Assembly (NCBI GenBank): GCA_963733945.1
Contig: CAVTFD010000022.1
Location: 127,759 to 191,758 of the forward strand
Origin: AP-15 sp963733945
Lineage (GTDB): Bacteria > Pseudomonadota > Alphaproteobacteria > ATCC43930 > CGMCC-115725
Direction: 5' to 3'
DNA length: 64,000 nucleotides
In this document: positions 8,462-16,885 of the stretch, piece after piece
How the letters are laid out: each line of letters opens with the position of its first letter
How positions within the stretch are numbered: position 1 is the stretch's first letter
Notes under the pieces: generated by a model
What the model was told of the DNA's origin: nothing
Databases searched by the model: none
What the model saw: only the letters and a program-made list of their open reading frames with translations
Translations under genes and position numbers: made by a program

Positions 8462-9007
8462 GTGGACCACAGCGAAATCCGGCCCGAGCTTCTCGAACGC
8501 TGGGCATTGACCTATCTCGGACGGTACGCCAGCTCGTCCGAGAATCTGCGGCGGGTGCTGCTGCGGCGCGCTCGGGGCCGTGCCCCGGCATCGCCAGAGG
8601 CGGCGCAGCAGGTAGCGGGATTGGTCGATGCGCTGGTCGAGCGCTACCGCCAATCGGGGCTGCTCGACGACGCGGCTTATGCCGTCGCGCGTGTGCAATC
8701 CTTGCACCGGCGCGGCGAGTCCACGACCAGGATCCGCGCCCGGCTCGCAGCCAAGGGCGTCGAGAATTCGGTTGCCGCGGAGGCGGTGCGGATGCTGCGC
8801 GCCGAAGCTGCCGACCCCGATCTCGCCGCCGCCTGCGCTTTTGCCCGTCGCCGCCGGCTCGGACCTTATCGCCGGACTGCCGCCAATCCGTCGCGCGAGC
8901 TCGGCATCTTCGCCCGCGCCGGGTTCGCCCGCCGCGTGGCCGAGCGGGTGCTCGCCTGCCCTGACATCGACGCCGTCGAGGCGCTGGCCTGCGCCGAGCC
9001 CGATTGA
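8462..9007 (+). CDS. recX: Regulatory protein RecX
   Basis: 181 residues, starting GTG 8462. It is helical and Arg-rich, with three RecX-like three-helix repeats, for example LERWALTYLGRYASSSENL, then GLLDDAAYAVARVQSLHRRG with SLHRRGESTTRIRARLAAKG. RecX binds RecA filaments and limits recombinase activity. recX is usually linked to recA; here it is alone, which is common in alphaproteobacteria. The frame is intact. The start could be further downstream, but family members begin near this point. Confidence 0.8.
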   Translation: MDHSEIRPELLERWALTYLGRYASSSENLRRVLLRRARGRAPASPEAAQQVAGLVDALVERYRQSGLLDDAAYAVARVQSLHRRGESTTRIRARLAAKGVENSVAAEAVRMLRAEAADPDLAAACAFARRRRLGPYRRTAANPSRELGIFARAGFARRVAERVLACPDIDAVEALACAEPD

Positions 9008-9016
9008 GGCGTCAGT

Positions 9017-11278
9017 TCACGCCCGCCGCCGCTCCCCGGCTATGGCTGGCTCGGTTTCGGTGGGTGCGGCCGGCGGCGTCATCATCAGCATCGGGGCTGG
9101 GTCACGGGTGACGACGCCGTGTTTGGCAAAGGCGATCGTTACCAGGCGGTTGAAGGCGCGGCCGACGGCAAACTGGTTCGACGGCAGAGTGCGAATGCGG
9201 ACCAGCAGAACAACCGAAAACTCGTCGAGCTTGTCGACGCCGAGATATTCGAACGGGTCGAGGATCACCTCCCGCAATGTCTCGTCATCCATCAATTCGG
9301 CGCTGACCTCCCGCAGGATCTCAACCACCCGGTCGATGTCCTCGCCATACGAGATCGTGACCCGGGCGACGACAAAAGCGAAGTCGCGGGTCATGTTCTT
9401 GACGGTCGTAACCTCGCTGAACGGCACCGTGTGCACGGTGCCTGCTTGATCGCGCAGCCGGATCGTGCGCACCGATATCGCCTCGACCACGCCCGCATGG
9501 TCCTTGCCGACATCGACGATGTCGCCGACCGCGAGCTGATCCTCGGCCAGAATGAACAGGCCAGTGATCACGTCTTTGACCAATGCTTGGCTGCCAAAGC
9601 CGATCGCGACGCCGACGACGCCGGCTCCGGCCAACAGCGGCGCGATGTTGATGCCGAGATGCGACAGGATGATCAGCGCACTCATGACCACGATCAGCGA
9701 CAGCATCGCCGTGCGCAACAAGGGCAACAGGGTGCGGATGCGGGTACGCCGCGGCACCCCGCCGGCGTCGATCTTGCCGAGATGGCGCTCAATCGCCGAC
9801 GCGAAGATCTCCCAAACGGCCAGTGCGCCCAGCACGATCAGGCCGATCGACAACAGGTCGCCGCCCAATCTTCGGGCGAGGTCGGAATCGAGCCAGGCGA
9901 AGGCGCTGATTTCCCAGGCCTGCAGTACCGTCAGCCCCGCCAAGATGTAAAGCACGCCGGCCGCCAGCCCGGTCAAGATCGGGACATAACGGTTGGCGCG
10001 CTGCTCCAATGTCGGAAACTGCGCCTTGAGTTGCGGCGAGATCGCAAAGCCGCGCCGGCTGAGGCTGCGGATAGAGCGCGCGATAAGCCGTGCCGCGACG
10101 ACCACAACGACGCTCAGCGCGGTGGCGCGGGCCACATAGACAAACCCGCCCTCGATGCGCAGCGCGTAAATCGCATAGAGCCCGACAATGTAGAAGATCG
10201 CCAGCAACTGCCAGATATCGGCAAGCGACCGGCGGACCCGGCTCCAGCCTGACGCCGTCAACCCGTCGCCGCCGATCCACTCGGCAATCGACGACCGATT
10301 CTGCAACAGAAAGATGATCGCCAGCAGCGCCAGCACCAGCCCCACTAGGTTCAGCATCAAGGTGTAGAGCGGGCCGGGTATGCCGAGCCACCACGCCGCT
10401 TCGGGCACGGCAAAGCCGTAGATTCCCCAAAACGTGAACCGCTTGACCCAGATGTAGAGATAATTGCGGGTCTCGGCGGCGATCGGCAGGAACAGCGCGC
10501 CCTCATCGACCGAGAGCAGCACGGCCCTGGCCAGGCACAAAATCAGACGCGCCTCGATCGTCGCCACGGCCAGCACCGAGAGGGTGATCCGCGTGGCGGT
10601 CAGCGGGTCGAGCGCCATCGCCACCGTGCCATAGGCGATCGCAGCGAACACCAGCAACGGCACCAAGTCGAAGACCAGCCCCAGCAGCGCGAACAAACCT
10701 CTGACGGCCCGCGTGTCGCTCCGCCGCATCGGAAATTTGGGCCGCGCCCGAGCGATGATCGAGCGCAATGCCCATTCGGCCACGCCGGCAGCGCCAAAGA
10801 CGAGCACAAAAGCGGTGGCGGCGTCGATCCAGCGCTGGCGGGCGGCTGGGTCGTACACCTGTTCGCGCGCCCAGCGGATCAGCCGCGGCGCGTCGATGAC
10901 GATCGCAGCGCCGGTCAGGATATCGCCGGTGAAGGCGTCGATCTGGCGTGACAGCCGGCCGAGCAGCTCCATGCCCTCGGGCTTTTTCGGCTCGATATGG
11001 CGCTGGGCGGCGATCAGCGCGCGCAATTCGCTTACGAGCCTTGCCCGCTCCGTGCCGTCCTGCAGCGTATCGACGAGCCGTTGCAGTTCATCGACCGAAA
11101 CCGGCGCCGGCTGCGTCGCCGGTTTCGGTGCGGGCGTCGCCACAGGTGTTGCGGCGTGAGCCGCCGACGAAAGGGCAACAACAACGCAAAACAGCGCCAG
11201 CCAACCCGCTTGGAGTCTCTCTCCTCGTCGGCACTTCGAGGCTGAGCCGCGCGTTTGGAGAGCGCCGGTGCCGAGCAT
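9017..11278 (-). CDS. Mechanosensitive ion channel, MscS family (large)
   Basis: 753 residues. A hydrophobic leader (LALFCVVVALSSAAHA) is followed by a periplasmic Pro-rich/coiled region (about 45-120), about ten membrane segments, and the MscS core. The pore helix is rich in Gly/Ala (LLAGAGVVGVAIGFGSQALV), followed by DVITGLFILAEDQ and the beta domain GVVEAISVRTIRLRDQAGTV. The family opens on hypo-osmotic shock and releases solutes through the inner membrane. It is much longer than E. coli MscS (286 aa), so it is one of the multi-helix MscS-like proteins. The start lies 8 bp after the upstream PaiB-like gene, implying an operon. Confidence 0.85.
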   Translation of the reverse strand: MLGTGALQTRGSASKCRRGERLQAGWLALFCVVVALSSAAHAATPVATPAPKPATQPAPVSVDELQRLVDTLQDGTERARLVSELRALIAAQRHIEPKKPEGMELLGRLSRQIDAFTGDILTGAAIVIDAPRLIRWAREQVYDPAARQRWIDAATAFVLVFGAAGVAEWALRSIIARARPKFPMRRSDTRAVRGLFALLGLVFDLVPLLVFAAIAYGTVAMALDPLTATRITLSVLAVATIEARLILCLARAVLLSVDEGALFLPIAAETRNYLYIWVKRFTFWGIYGFAVPEAAWWLGIPGPLYTLMLNLVGLVLALLAIIFLLQNRSSIAEWIGGDGLTASGWSRVRRSLADIWQLLAIFYIVGLYAIYALRIEGGFVYVARATALSVVVVVAARLIARSIRSLSRRGFAISPQLKAQFPTLEQRANRYVPILTGLAAGVLYILAGLTVLQAWEISAFAWLDSDLARRLGGDLLSIGLIVLGALAVWEIFASAIERHLGKIDAGGVPRRTRIRTLLPLLRTAMLSLIVVMSALIILSHLGINIAPLLAGAGVVGVAIGFGSQALVKDVITGLFILAEDQLAVGDIVDVGKDHAGVVEAISVRTIRLRDQAGTVHTVPFSEVTTVKNMTRDFAFVVARVTISYGEDIDRVVEILREVSAELMDDETLREVILDPFEYLGVDKLDEFSVVLLVRIRTLPSNQFAVGRAFNRLVTIAFAKHGVVTRDPAPMLMMTPPAAPTETEPAIAGERRRA

Positions 11279-11286
11279 CCCCCGCC

Positions 11287-11919
11287 TCAGCCCGCGCTGG
11301 GCTCGCGCTCCCGCATCAGCCGGGCGACTCCAACGGCATCGGCGTCGCCCCGCGCTTCGAGCGCGGCAGCGATGCGCGGCCGGTCGGCCACCGGGCGGTT
11401 CTGGCTAAGCTTGTATTTGCCCTCGAGCCGCGCAACCGCGATGTCGAGCCCGATGATCCCCTTCATCATTCCGCTCATATAGGGCTCGGGCAGGTCCTGC
11501 ATTTTCCAGGGCTCCGCGCTGCGCGCCTCGTGCCGGTCGGACAGCCGGCGCAATACCATCCGTAGCCAGTCAACGTCGTCGATCAGGCGCAAGGTTCCAT
11601 AGGCGTGGACATCGACATAGTTCCAGGTCGGCACCGCCGGGCCGCTCGCATACCATCCGGGCGAGATATAGGCGTGCGGGCCACTGAAGATTGCCAGCAC
11701 CTCGCCGCCATCAGACAGCTCTGCGACCTGCGGGTTCGGGCGGGCGAGGTGGCCGACGAGGTGTAATCCGTCGTCCCCGCGCTCGACGAGAAATGGTATG
11801 TGGCTCGCCACCAGCCCCCCTGGGCCGTGGCTGATCAGAAGACCGAAATCATGGCGCTCCATATGCGCGATCAACACCTCGGGGCGGGCCTCGGTAAAAT
11901 CCGGGGGCAGATAAACCAC
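11287..11919 (-). CDS. FMN-binding PaiB-family protein
   Basis: 210 residues. The start MVYLPPDFTEARPEVLIAHM and the block AYISPGWYASGPAVPTWNYV are diagnostic of the PaiB family (FMN-binding split-barrel, annotated as a negative transcriptional regulator after B. subtilis PaiB). The C-terminal MMKGIIGLDIAVARLEGKYK, then LSQNRP, is also conserved. Members bind flavin and may be oxidoreductases; a DNA-binding role is not evident in this sequence. It is the middle gene of a leftward run with a LysE exporter upstream and the MscS gene downstream. Confidence 0.88.
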   Translation of the reverse strand: MVYLPPDFTEARPEVLIAHMERHDFGLLISHGPGGLVASHIPFLVERGDDGLHLVGHLARPNPQVAELSDGGEVLAIFSGPHAYISPGWYASGPAVPTWNYVDVHAYGTLRLIDDVDWLRMVLRRLSDRHEARSAEPWKMQDLPEPYMSGMMKGIIGLDIAVARLEGKYKLSQNRPVADRPRIAAALEARGDADAVGVARLMREREPSAG

Positions 11920-11940
11920 GAAACCACCTTCTCTTTGCGG

Positions 11941-12573
11941 TCAGCGAAGATGCTCTAGCACGACCGTGGCCAACAAGGCTGCCCCGGTTGCGAACAGGAT
12001 GATGCCCGAGGCCCGGCTGATCCAGCCCAGATGGCGCGGCTCGATCGCGCGACGAAATAATCCGATGCCTAGGCTCAACCCCAGCCACCACACGAACGAC
12101 CCGACCCACACCCCGAGCACAAGGAACCCCGCGCGCACCAGCGTCGCCTGCGTGCCGCCGAGGGCGAGCGCGGCAAAAATCGCGAGGAAGACGAGGATCG
12201 TCACCGGATTGGTGATGGTCAGCGCAAAAGCGGAGGCAAAGTCGCGGAACAGGGTCTCCGGGTTGGATTGCTCGGCGATCTTGTCCCGCACCTCGGTCGT
12301 CAGGGCGGTGCCGCCGATATAGAGCAGGTAAACGCCACCGGCGGCGCGCAGCCAAGTTTCGTAGCCGAAAAGCCAGTCGGAAACGAAAGTGAGGCCAAAG
12401 GCGGCGATCGCCCCAAACAGCGCGTCGGCGGTTGCCGCTCCGAGCCCCGATACCAATCCCGATAGCCGGCCATCGAAAATCGTCCGGCGCAAACACAGGA
12501 TGCCGACCGGACCGACCGGAACCGCGATCACCGCGCCGACCACGATGCCCTTCAAAAAAAACACCAAAAGCAT
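11941..12573 (-). CDS. LysE/RhtB family exporter
   Basis: 210 residues with six membrane segments. The N-terminal AVPVGPVGILCLRRTI motif and the central FALTITNPVTILVFLAIFAA motif are typical of LysE-type amino-acid exporters. These inner-membrane proteins expel amino acids or small metabolites using the proton gradient. ATG 12573 (MLLVFFLKGIVVG) is preferred over upstream codons because the upstream residues are hydrophilic and Pro/Arg-rich. It is 22 bp from the PaiB-like gene, probably co-transcribed. Substrate unknown. Confidence 0.85.
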   Translation of the reverse strand: MLLVFFLKGIVVGAVIAVPVGPVGILCLRRTIFDGRLSGLVSGLGAATADALFGAIAAFGLTFVSDWLFGYETWLRAAGGVYLLYIGGTALTTEVRDKIAEQSNPETLFRDFASAFALTITNPVTILVFLAIFAALALGGTQATLVRAGFLVLGVWVGSFVWWLGLSLGIGLFRRAIEPRHLGWISRASGIILFATGAALLATVVLEHLR

Positions 12574-12714
12574 CGCCGAGCTGCCCGGGCGGAAACCGGG
12601 CTCAGTCTCCGGGAACGGCCGAGGCGACGCAATGCGAAATGCGGCGGCTTTCCCACGGCGCAACTCGCGCTATGTTGGCCAGGAAACCCAATCCCCGCCG
12701 CACGGAGGTTGCCG

Positions 12715-13221
12715 ATGACCGCCGCCGATGCCGATAATGCCCACCAATTCGAATTTGTATCGATCGACGGCGAAAAGCTGCCGCTCGACGCCTGGCGGGG
12801 CCGGCCTGTGCTGGTCGTCAACACTGCGTCGTTCTGCGGATACACGCCGCAATACCACGGTCTCGAATCGCTGTGGCAGAGCTACCGCGACCGCGGGCTC
12901 GTCGTGCTCGGCGTGCCGTCCAATGATTTCGGCCAGCAGGAGCCGGGATCCACGGCTGAGATCAAGCAATTCTGTCAGACCAATTACGCCGTCGACTTCC
13001 CACTGGCGCAGAAATGCCGGGTTATCGGCGCCCAGGCCCATCCGTTCTACCGCTGGATCGCCGAATCCTTGGGCGAAGCCGGAACCCCGCACTGGAACTT
13101 TCACAAATTCCTGATCGCGCCCGATGGCGAACTAGCCGGCGCCTGGCCCGCGCAGGTCCCCCCCACCGACCCTCGGATCATCACGGAAATCGACAAGATG
13201 CTGCCTCAGACTCCCGGTTAG
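12715..13221 (+). CDS. Glutathione peroxidase-family thiol peroxidase
   Basis: 168 residues. The peroxidatic Cys is at about residue 41 (NTASFCGYTPQY); FGQQEPGS and HWNFHKFLI are the other GPx blocks, with the Trp-Asn pair of the catalytic tetrad present. The tetrad Gln (NQF in classical enzymes) is Asp here (PSNDFG). Family members reduce peroxides with glutathione or thioredoxin in the cytoplasm; no signal peptide is seen. ATG 12715 has CGGAGG 6 nt upstream. It is divergent from the LysE gene. Confidence 0.88.
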   Translation: MTAADADNAHQFEFVSIDGEKLPLDAWRGRPVLVVNTASFCGYTPQYHGLESLWQSYRDRGLVVLGVPSNDFGQQEPGSTAEIKQFCQTNYAVDFPLAQKCRVIGAQAHPFYRWIAESLGEAGTPHWNFHKFLIAPDGELAGAWPAQVPPTDPRIITEIDKMLPQTPG

Positions 13222-13316
13222 TATCGAGCGAGTTTCCAAAGAAACCTGACCTTCACTGAGAACGCGAGCTGCCTCAGCCGGTGGGTCGCCTCTTTTGGCA
13301 AGAGGGAGGCTAAGGC

Positions 13317-15020
13317 TCATTTGGCACTGGCGCTCTCGGTGCGGGGATCCGGCGCGGCGGCCGATGCCGGCAGTTCGGCGGCGCTGGTCAGGGTTCTGAC
13401 CGCCAGCGTCTGGGTTTTGCCGCGGATCTCGACCTCCTGGCGCGGAAACCCGGACAGATCGAACCCGGCGCGCGATACCACCGCCTCCGAAACGACAAGT
13501 TCGACTGTGTATTCCTTGGTCAGCTCTTCGAGCCGGCTCGCGGTATTGACCGCATCGCCGATCGCGGTCATCGCCGTCGCCCCGCCATAACCCATCTCGC
13601 CGATGATGATCGGCCCAACGTGGATGCCGATGCCGATCCGCAGCGGGCGTTCGATCTCGCCCCGCAACGAAGCGTTCAGCTCGCCCATGCGCTCGGACAT
13701 CAGTCGGGCCGCGGTCAATGCCTCGCGGCAGCCCTGTTGCGCGCCGCTCTCGATGCCGAACAGCGCCATCACCCCGTCGCCGAGGAATTTGTCGACGCGT
13801 CCGCCGGCGCTCTCGACCGCGCGCCCGACCGCAGCGAAATAACGGTTGAGTATGAACACCACATCGTACGGGAGACGGCCCTCCGAAAGCGCGGTAAAGC
13901 CGCGGATGTCAGCGAACAGGATCGCGATCTCGCGCTCGCTGCCCTGAGCGAAATCGACCCGCCGACGCCCGTCCATGGCATAGGCAAAGGGCGGCAGCAA
14001 CGGCGTCACGTCAACCGTGCCCTTCGGCCGCAACTGGCAGGCCAGGCGCACATTGGCGATGGCCCCGATGCGGCGGAGCACCCGCTGCTCGGCGTCAGTG
14101 GGCGGGTCGATGCTGCCGATTTCGCCGCGCACCCGCACCCGGCAGGTCGAGCATCGCCCGCGGCCGCCGCACACATGGGCGTGCGGGATGCCGGCGAGCC
14201 GGCTCGCCTCGAGTACGCTGGTGCCGCGGACTACGTCGATAAAGCGGCCGTCGGGATAGCCGATACGGACCAGACCATGGCGGCGCTGCCACGATCGGCG
14301 CACCAAGCGCGCCGGCAGCACCGCGGCGACCGTGCCGGCGAAGAACCAACCCAGGATCGTGCTGATCAGATCGAGTTCGTGCACGACCGCTGGCGCCGGC
14401 AACCGCATATGGGCGAAGACCTCGCGGGTCCAGGCCGGATCGGCCGCGAGCGCGGCGACCTGTCTTCCGGCTTCGATCGCGCCGAGCAGCGACAGGACCG
14501 GCACCAGCGTGGCAACGGCCACGGCGGCGGGATGGACCCGCGCATACCACGGTCTGACCCGCAGCCAGAAATGCAGGCCGAACATCGCATGCGTCCAGGC
14601 GACCACTAGGGTCACCATCTGCAGCACACCCTGCTCGGGCGAGCGAACGAAATAGACCCACAAGATGAAAGTGTAATAACCGATGTTGGCCCCGAAAAAA
14701 TCTTCGGAAATTCGAGTCGCGACGACGTGATGGGCGAGCAGGATCGGGATCGCGAAGCCGAGCATCACCTGGATCAGCTCGCCGGCTTGCAGGCGCAACG
14801 TGCGCCGCTCCCAAAGGGCCCACAGCGCCAGAATGTAATGAACGAGGAAGCTGCCATAGAGCAGCGCCTGCGCCGGGGGGTTCGACCAGATCCGAAAGAC
14901 CTCGGCCAGCACCATTTCCATCGCGGGGAGCGAGACCAGGCCCACGGCGTGGTTGAGCAGGTGCATCGTCACATAGGCGAGCATCACCAGGCCCGAAAAA
15001 AGCCGTACTCGGCGGATCAT
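13317..15020 (-). CDS. Membrane-anchored adenylate/guanylate cyclase with 2Fe-2S ferredoxin domain
   Basis: 567 residues in three modules. Residues 1-250: about six membrane segments with histidines inside or near helices (TMHLLNHAV, VHYILALW, LLAHHVV, THAMFGLHFW), resembling haem b membrane subunits. Residues 255-345: plant-type ferredoxin with C-GGRGR-CST-C and a later Cys (RLACQL), enough for a 2Fe-2S cluster. Residues 360-540: class III nucleotidyl cyclase, with metal-binding Asp in FADIRGFT and GDGVMALFG, base-selecting Lys in VDKFLGD, and NTASRLEEL. It would make cAMP (or cGMP), with activity perhaps governed by membrane redox state; this coupling is inference. Divergent from the ABC operon. 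Confidence 0.85.
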   Translation of the reverse strand: MIRRVRLFSGLVMLAYVTMHLLNHAVGLVSLPAMEMVLAEVFRIWSNPPAQALLYGSFLVHYILALWALWERRTLRLQAGELIQVMLGFAIPILLAHHVVATRISEDFFGANIGYYTFILWVYFVRSPEQGVLQMVTLVVAWTHAMFGLHFWLRVRPWYARVHPAAVAVATLVPVLSLLGAIEAGRQVAALAADPAWTREVFAHMRLPAPAVVHELDLISTILGWFFAGTVAAVLPARLVRRSWQRRHGLVRIGYPDGRFIDVVRGTSVLEASRLAGIPHAHVCGGRGRCSTCRVRVRGEIGSIDPPTDAEQRVLRRIGAIANVRLACQLRPKGTVDVTPLLPPFAYAMDGRRRVDFAQGSEREIAILFADIRGFTALSEGRLPYDVVFILNRYFAAVGRAVESAGGRVDKFLGDGVMALFGIESGAQQGCREALTAARLMSERMGELNASLRGEIERPLRIGIGIHVGPIIIGEMGYGGATAMTAIGDAVNTASRLEELTKEYTVELVVSEAVVSRAGFDLSGFPRQEVEIRGKTQTLAVRTLTSAAELPASAAAPDPRTESASAK

Positions 15021-15180
15021 TGAATTGCCTGAAGCGGGTGCCGCCGGGTCGCAACCTCGATCGGCGGCCCGCCGCTACGGGGCGGCACGCCATCGGCGGG
15101 CGCTGCTGCGCGCTTGCGCCGCAATGCGCGAACCGCCGGAGAGTGGCAAAACCGCGATGCCATGCTAGGGGGTTTGCTCT

Positions 15181-16143
15181 ATGCTGGAGATCCGTCATCT
15201 GGTCAAACATTTCGGCCCGCTGGTTGCGGTCGACGACGTCTCGTTCGTCGTCCCGCGCGGCGAAGTGTTGGGCTTCCTCGGCCCGAACGGCGCCGGCAAG
15301 TCGACGACGATGAAGATGATTACCGGCTTTGTCGCCCCGACATCAGGTACGGCAATCATTTGCGGCCATGACATCGCCAAGGAGCCGATCGCGGCCAAGC
15401 GCTGCATCGGCTACCTGCCCGAAGGCGCGCCCGCTTATCCCGACATGACCCCTGCCGAGTTTCTCGGTTTTATTGCCCGAATCCGGGGCTTTGCCGGCCG
15501 CGAAGCCCAGCTGCGCATCGGCCGGGTGGTCGAGATGATCCACATCGCCGAAGTTCTGCACCAGCCGATCGAGACCTTGTCGAAGGGCTACCGGCGCCGC
15601 GTTGGAGTCGCGCAGGCGCTGCTGCACGATCCTCAGGTGCTGATCCTCGACGAGCCGACCGACGGACTCGACCCCAACCAGAAATACGAGATGCGCAAGA
15701 TCATCGCCGCGATGCGGCCCGACAAGGCGATCGTGATCTCGACCCATCTGCTCGAGGAAGTTGAGGCGGTGTGCAGCCGGGCGATCATCATCGCTCATGG
15801 CCGCCTTCTCGCCGATGCGACGCCGGCAGAGCTCGCCCGGCGCTCGCGTCACCATAACGCAGTTCGCCTCGCCGTCGCCGGCGGCGACGTCGCCCAAATC
15901 CAGGCCGAGCTGCTGCGCCTGCCCGCGGTGGCCGCGGCCGAAACGGTTGAGGATGGCGAGGGCGCGGGGCTGCTGGTCTTTCCGCGAGACGGCGAGGATG
16001 TCGTCGCCGATGTCGCCGATCTTGCCCGCGCCCACCGCTGGCACGTTACCCTGTTGCGGGTCGAGCACGGCAGGCTCGACGACGTCTTCCGCACGATTAC
16101 AACGGCGCCGGTGGAACCCACCCCGCTCGCCGATGCGGCCTAA
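15181..16143 (+). CDS. ABC transporter ATP-binding protein, GldA-like
   Basis: 320 residues. Walker A GPNGAGKST (34-42), signature LSKGYRRRVGVAQALLHDP and Walker B VLILDEPTDGLDP are intact; the switch His is in VISTHLLEE. The C-terminal 90 residues are the regulatory extension typical of ABC-2-type exporters. The next two genes encode the permease and a GldG-like auxiliary protein, an arrangement matching the gliding-motility-type (Gld) exporter. In bacteria that do not glide these operons probably serve envelope export; the substrate is unknown. Start ATG 15181 follows AGGGGGTTTG. Confidence 0.9.
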   Translation: MLEIRHLVKHFGPLVAVDDVSFVVPRGEVLGFLGPNGAGKSTTMKMITGFVAPTSGTAIICGHDIAKEPIAAKRCIGYLPEGAPAYPDMTPAEFLGFIARIRGFAGREAQLRIGRVVEMIHIAEVLHQPIETLSKGYRRRVGVAQALLHDPQVLILDEPTDGLDPNQKYEMRKIIAAMRPDKAIVISTHLLEEVEAVCSRAIIIAHGRLLADATPAELARRSRHHNAVRLAVAGGDVAQIQAELLRLPAVAAAETVEDGEGAGLLVFPRDGEDVVADVADLARAHRWHVTLLRVEHGRLDDVFRTITTAPVEPTPLADAA

Positions 16144-16149
16144 CCCGCG

Positions 16150-16884
16150 ATGCGCAACGTCCTGACCATTTTTCGCCGCGAGTTCGTCAGCTATTTCACC
16201 ACGCCGCTCGCCTACGTGTTCATTGTCATTTTCCTGGTACTGGCAGGGATGCTGACTTTTTTCATCGGCAATTTTTTCGATCGCGGGCAGGCCGATCTGC
16301 AACCCTTCTTTGCCTTTCATCCCTGGCTCTACCTCGTACTGATCCCGGCATTGTCGATGCGGCTGTGGGCCGAAGAGCGCAAGAGCGGGACGATCGAGCT
16401 GTTCCTGACCCTCCCGATCCGCATGACCGAGGCGGTCGTCGGAAAATTCCTCGCCGCCTGGTGTTTCGCCGGGATCGTGCTGGCCCTGACCTTTCCGTTC
16501 TGGATCACGGTCAACCTGCTTGGCCGGCCCGACAACGGGGTGATCGTGGCGAGCTACATCGGCAGCTGGCTGATGGCCGGCGCGCTGCTGGCGATCGGCG
16601 CTTGCGTGTCGGCGGCGACCAAGAACCAGGTGATCGCCTTTGTCGTGACCGCGGCCATCGCCTTCATCTTCACCGTCGCGGGCTCGCCGGTGGTGCTGGG
16701 GCTGCTGCAGGGCTGGGCGCCCGAGTGGTTGATCGGCGCCGTTACCCAGATCAGCTTTCTCGACCATTTCAGCGCCATCACCCGCGGCGTTCTCGATATC
16801 CGCGACCTTGCCTATTTCGTGTTGATCATCATCGCGTTTCTGTTCGCGAACGCCATCCTGGTCGATCTCGAAAAGGCCGAATGA
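16150..16884 (+). CDS. ABC-2 type permease, GldF-like
   Basis: 244 residues, six membrane segments, beginning MRNVLTIFRREFVSYFTTPL as GldF/ABC-2 permeases do, with RLWAEERKSGTIELFLTLPI (EERKxGTxE block) after helix two. It starts 6 bp after the ATPase stop and ends 1 bp before the GldG-like start, so the three are one operon. It forms the membrane channel for the ATPase. Frame intact. Confidence 0.9.
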   Translation: MRNVLTIFRREFVSYFTTPLAYVFIVIFLVLAGMLTFFIGNFFDRGQADLQPFFAFHPWLYLVLIPALSMRLWAEERKSGTIELFLTLPIRMTEAVVGKFLAAWCFAGIVLALTFPFWITVNLLGRPDNGVIVASYIGSWLMAGALLAIGACVSAATKNQVIAFVVTAAIAFIFTVAGSPVVLGLLQGWAPEWLIGAVTQISFLDHFSAITRGVLDIRDLAYFVLIIIAFLFANAILVDLEKAE

Positions 16885-16885
16885 G

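Noticed and set aside
9119..10252. Long rightward open frame (377 codons) opposite the MscS gene
   Set aside because: It is Arg/Asp/Gln-rich antisense sequence caused by high GC; the MscS protein on the other strand has clear family motifs.
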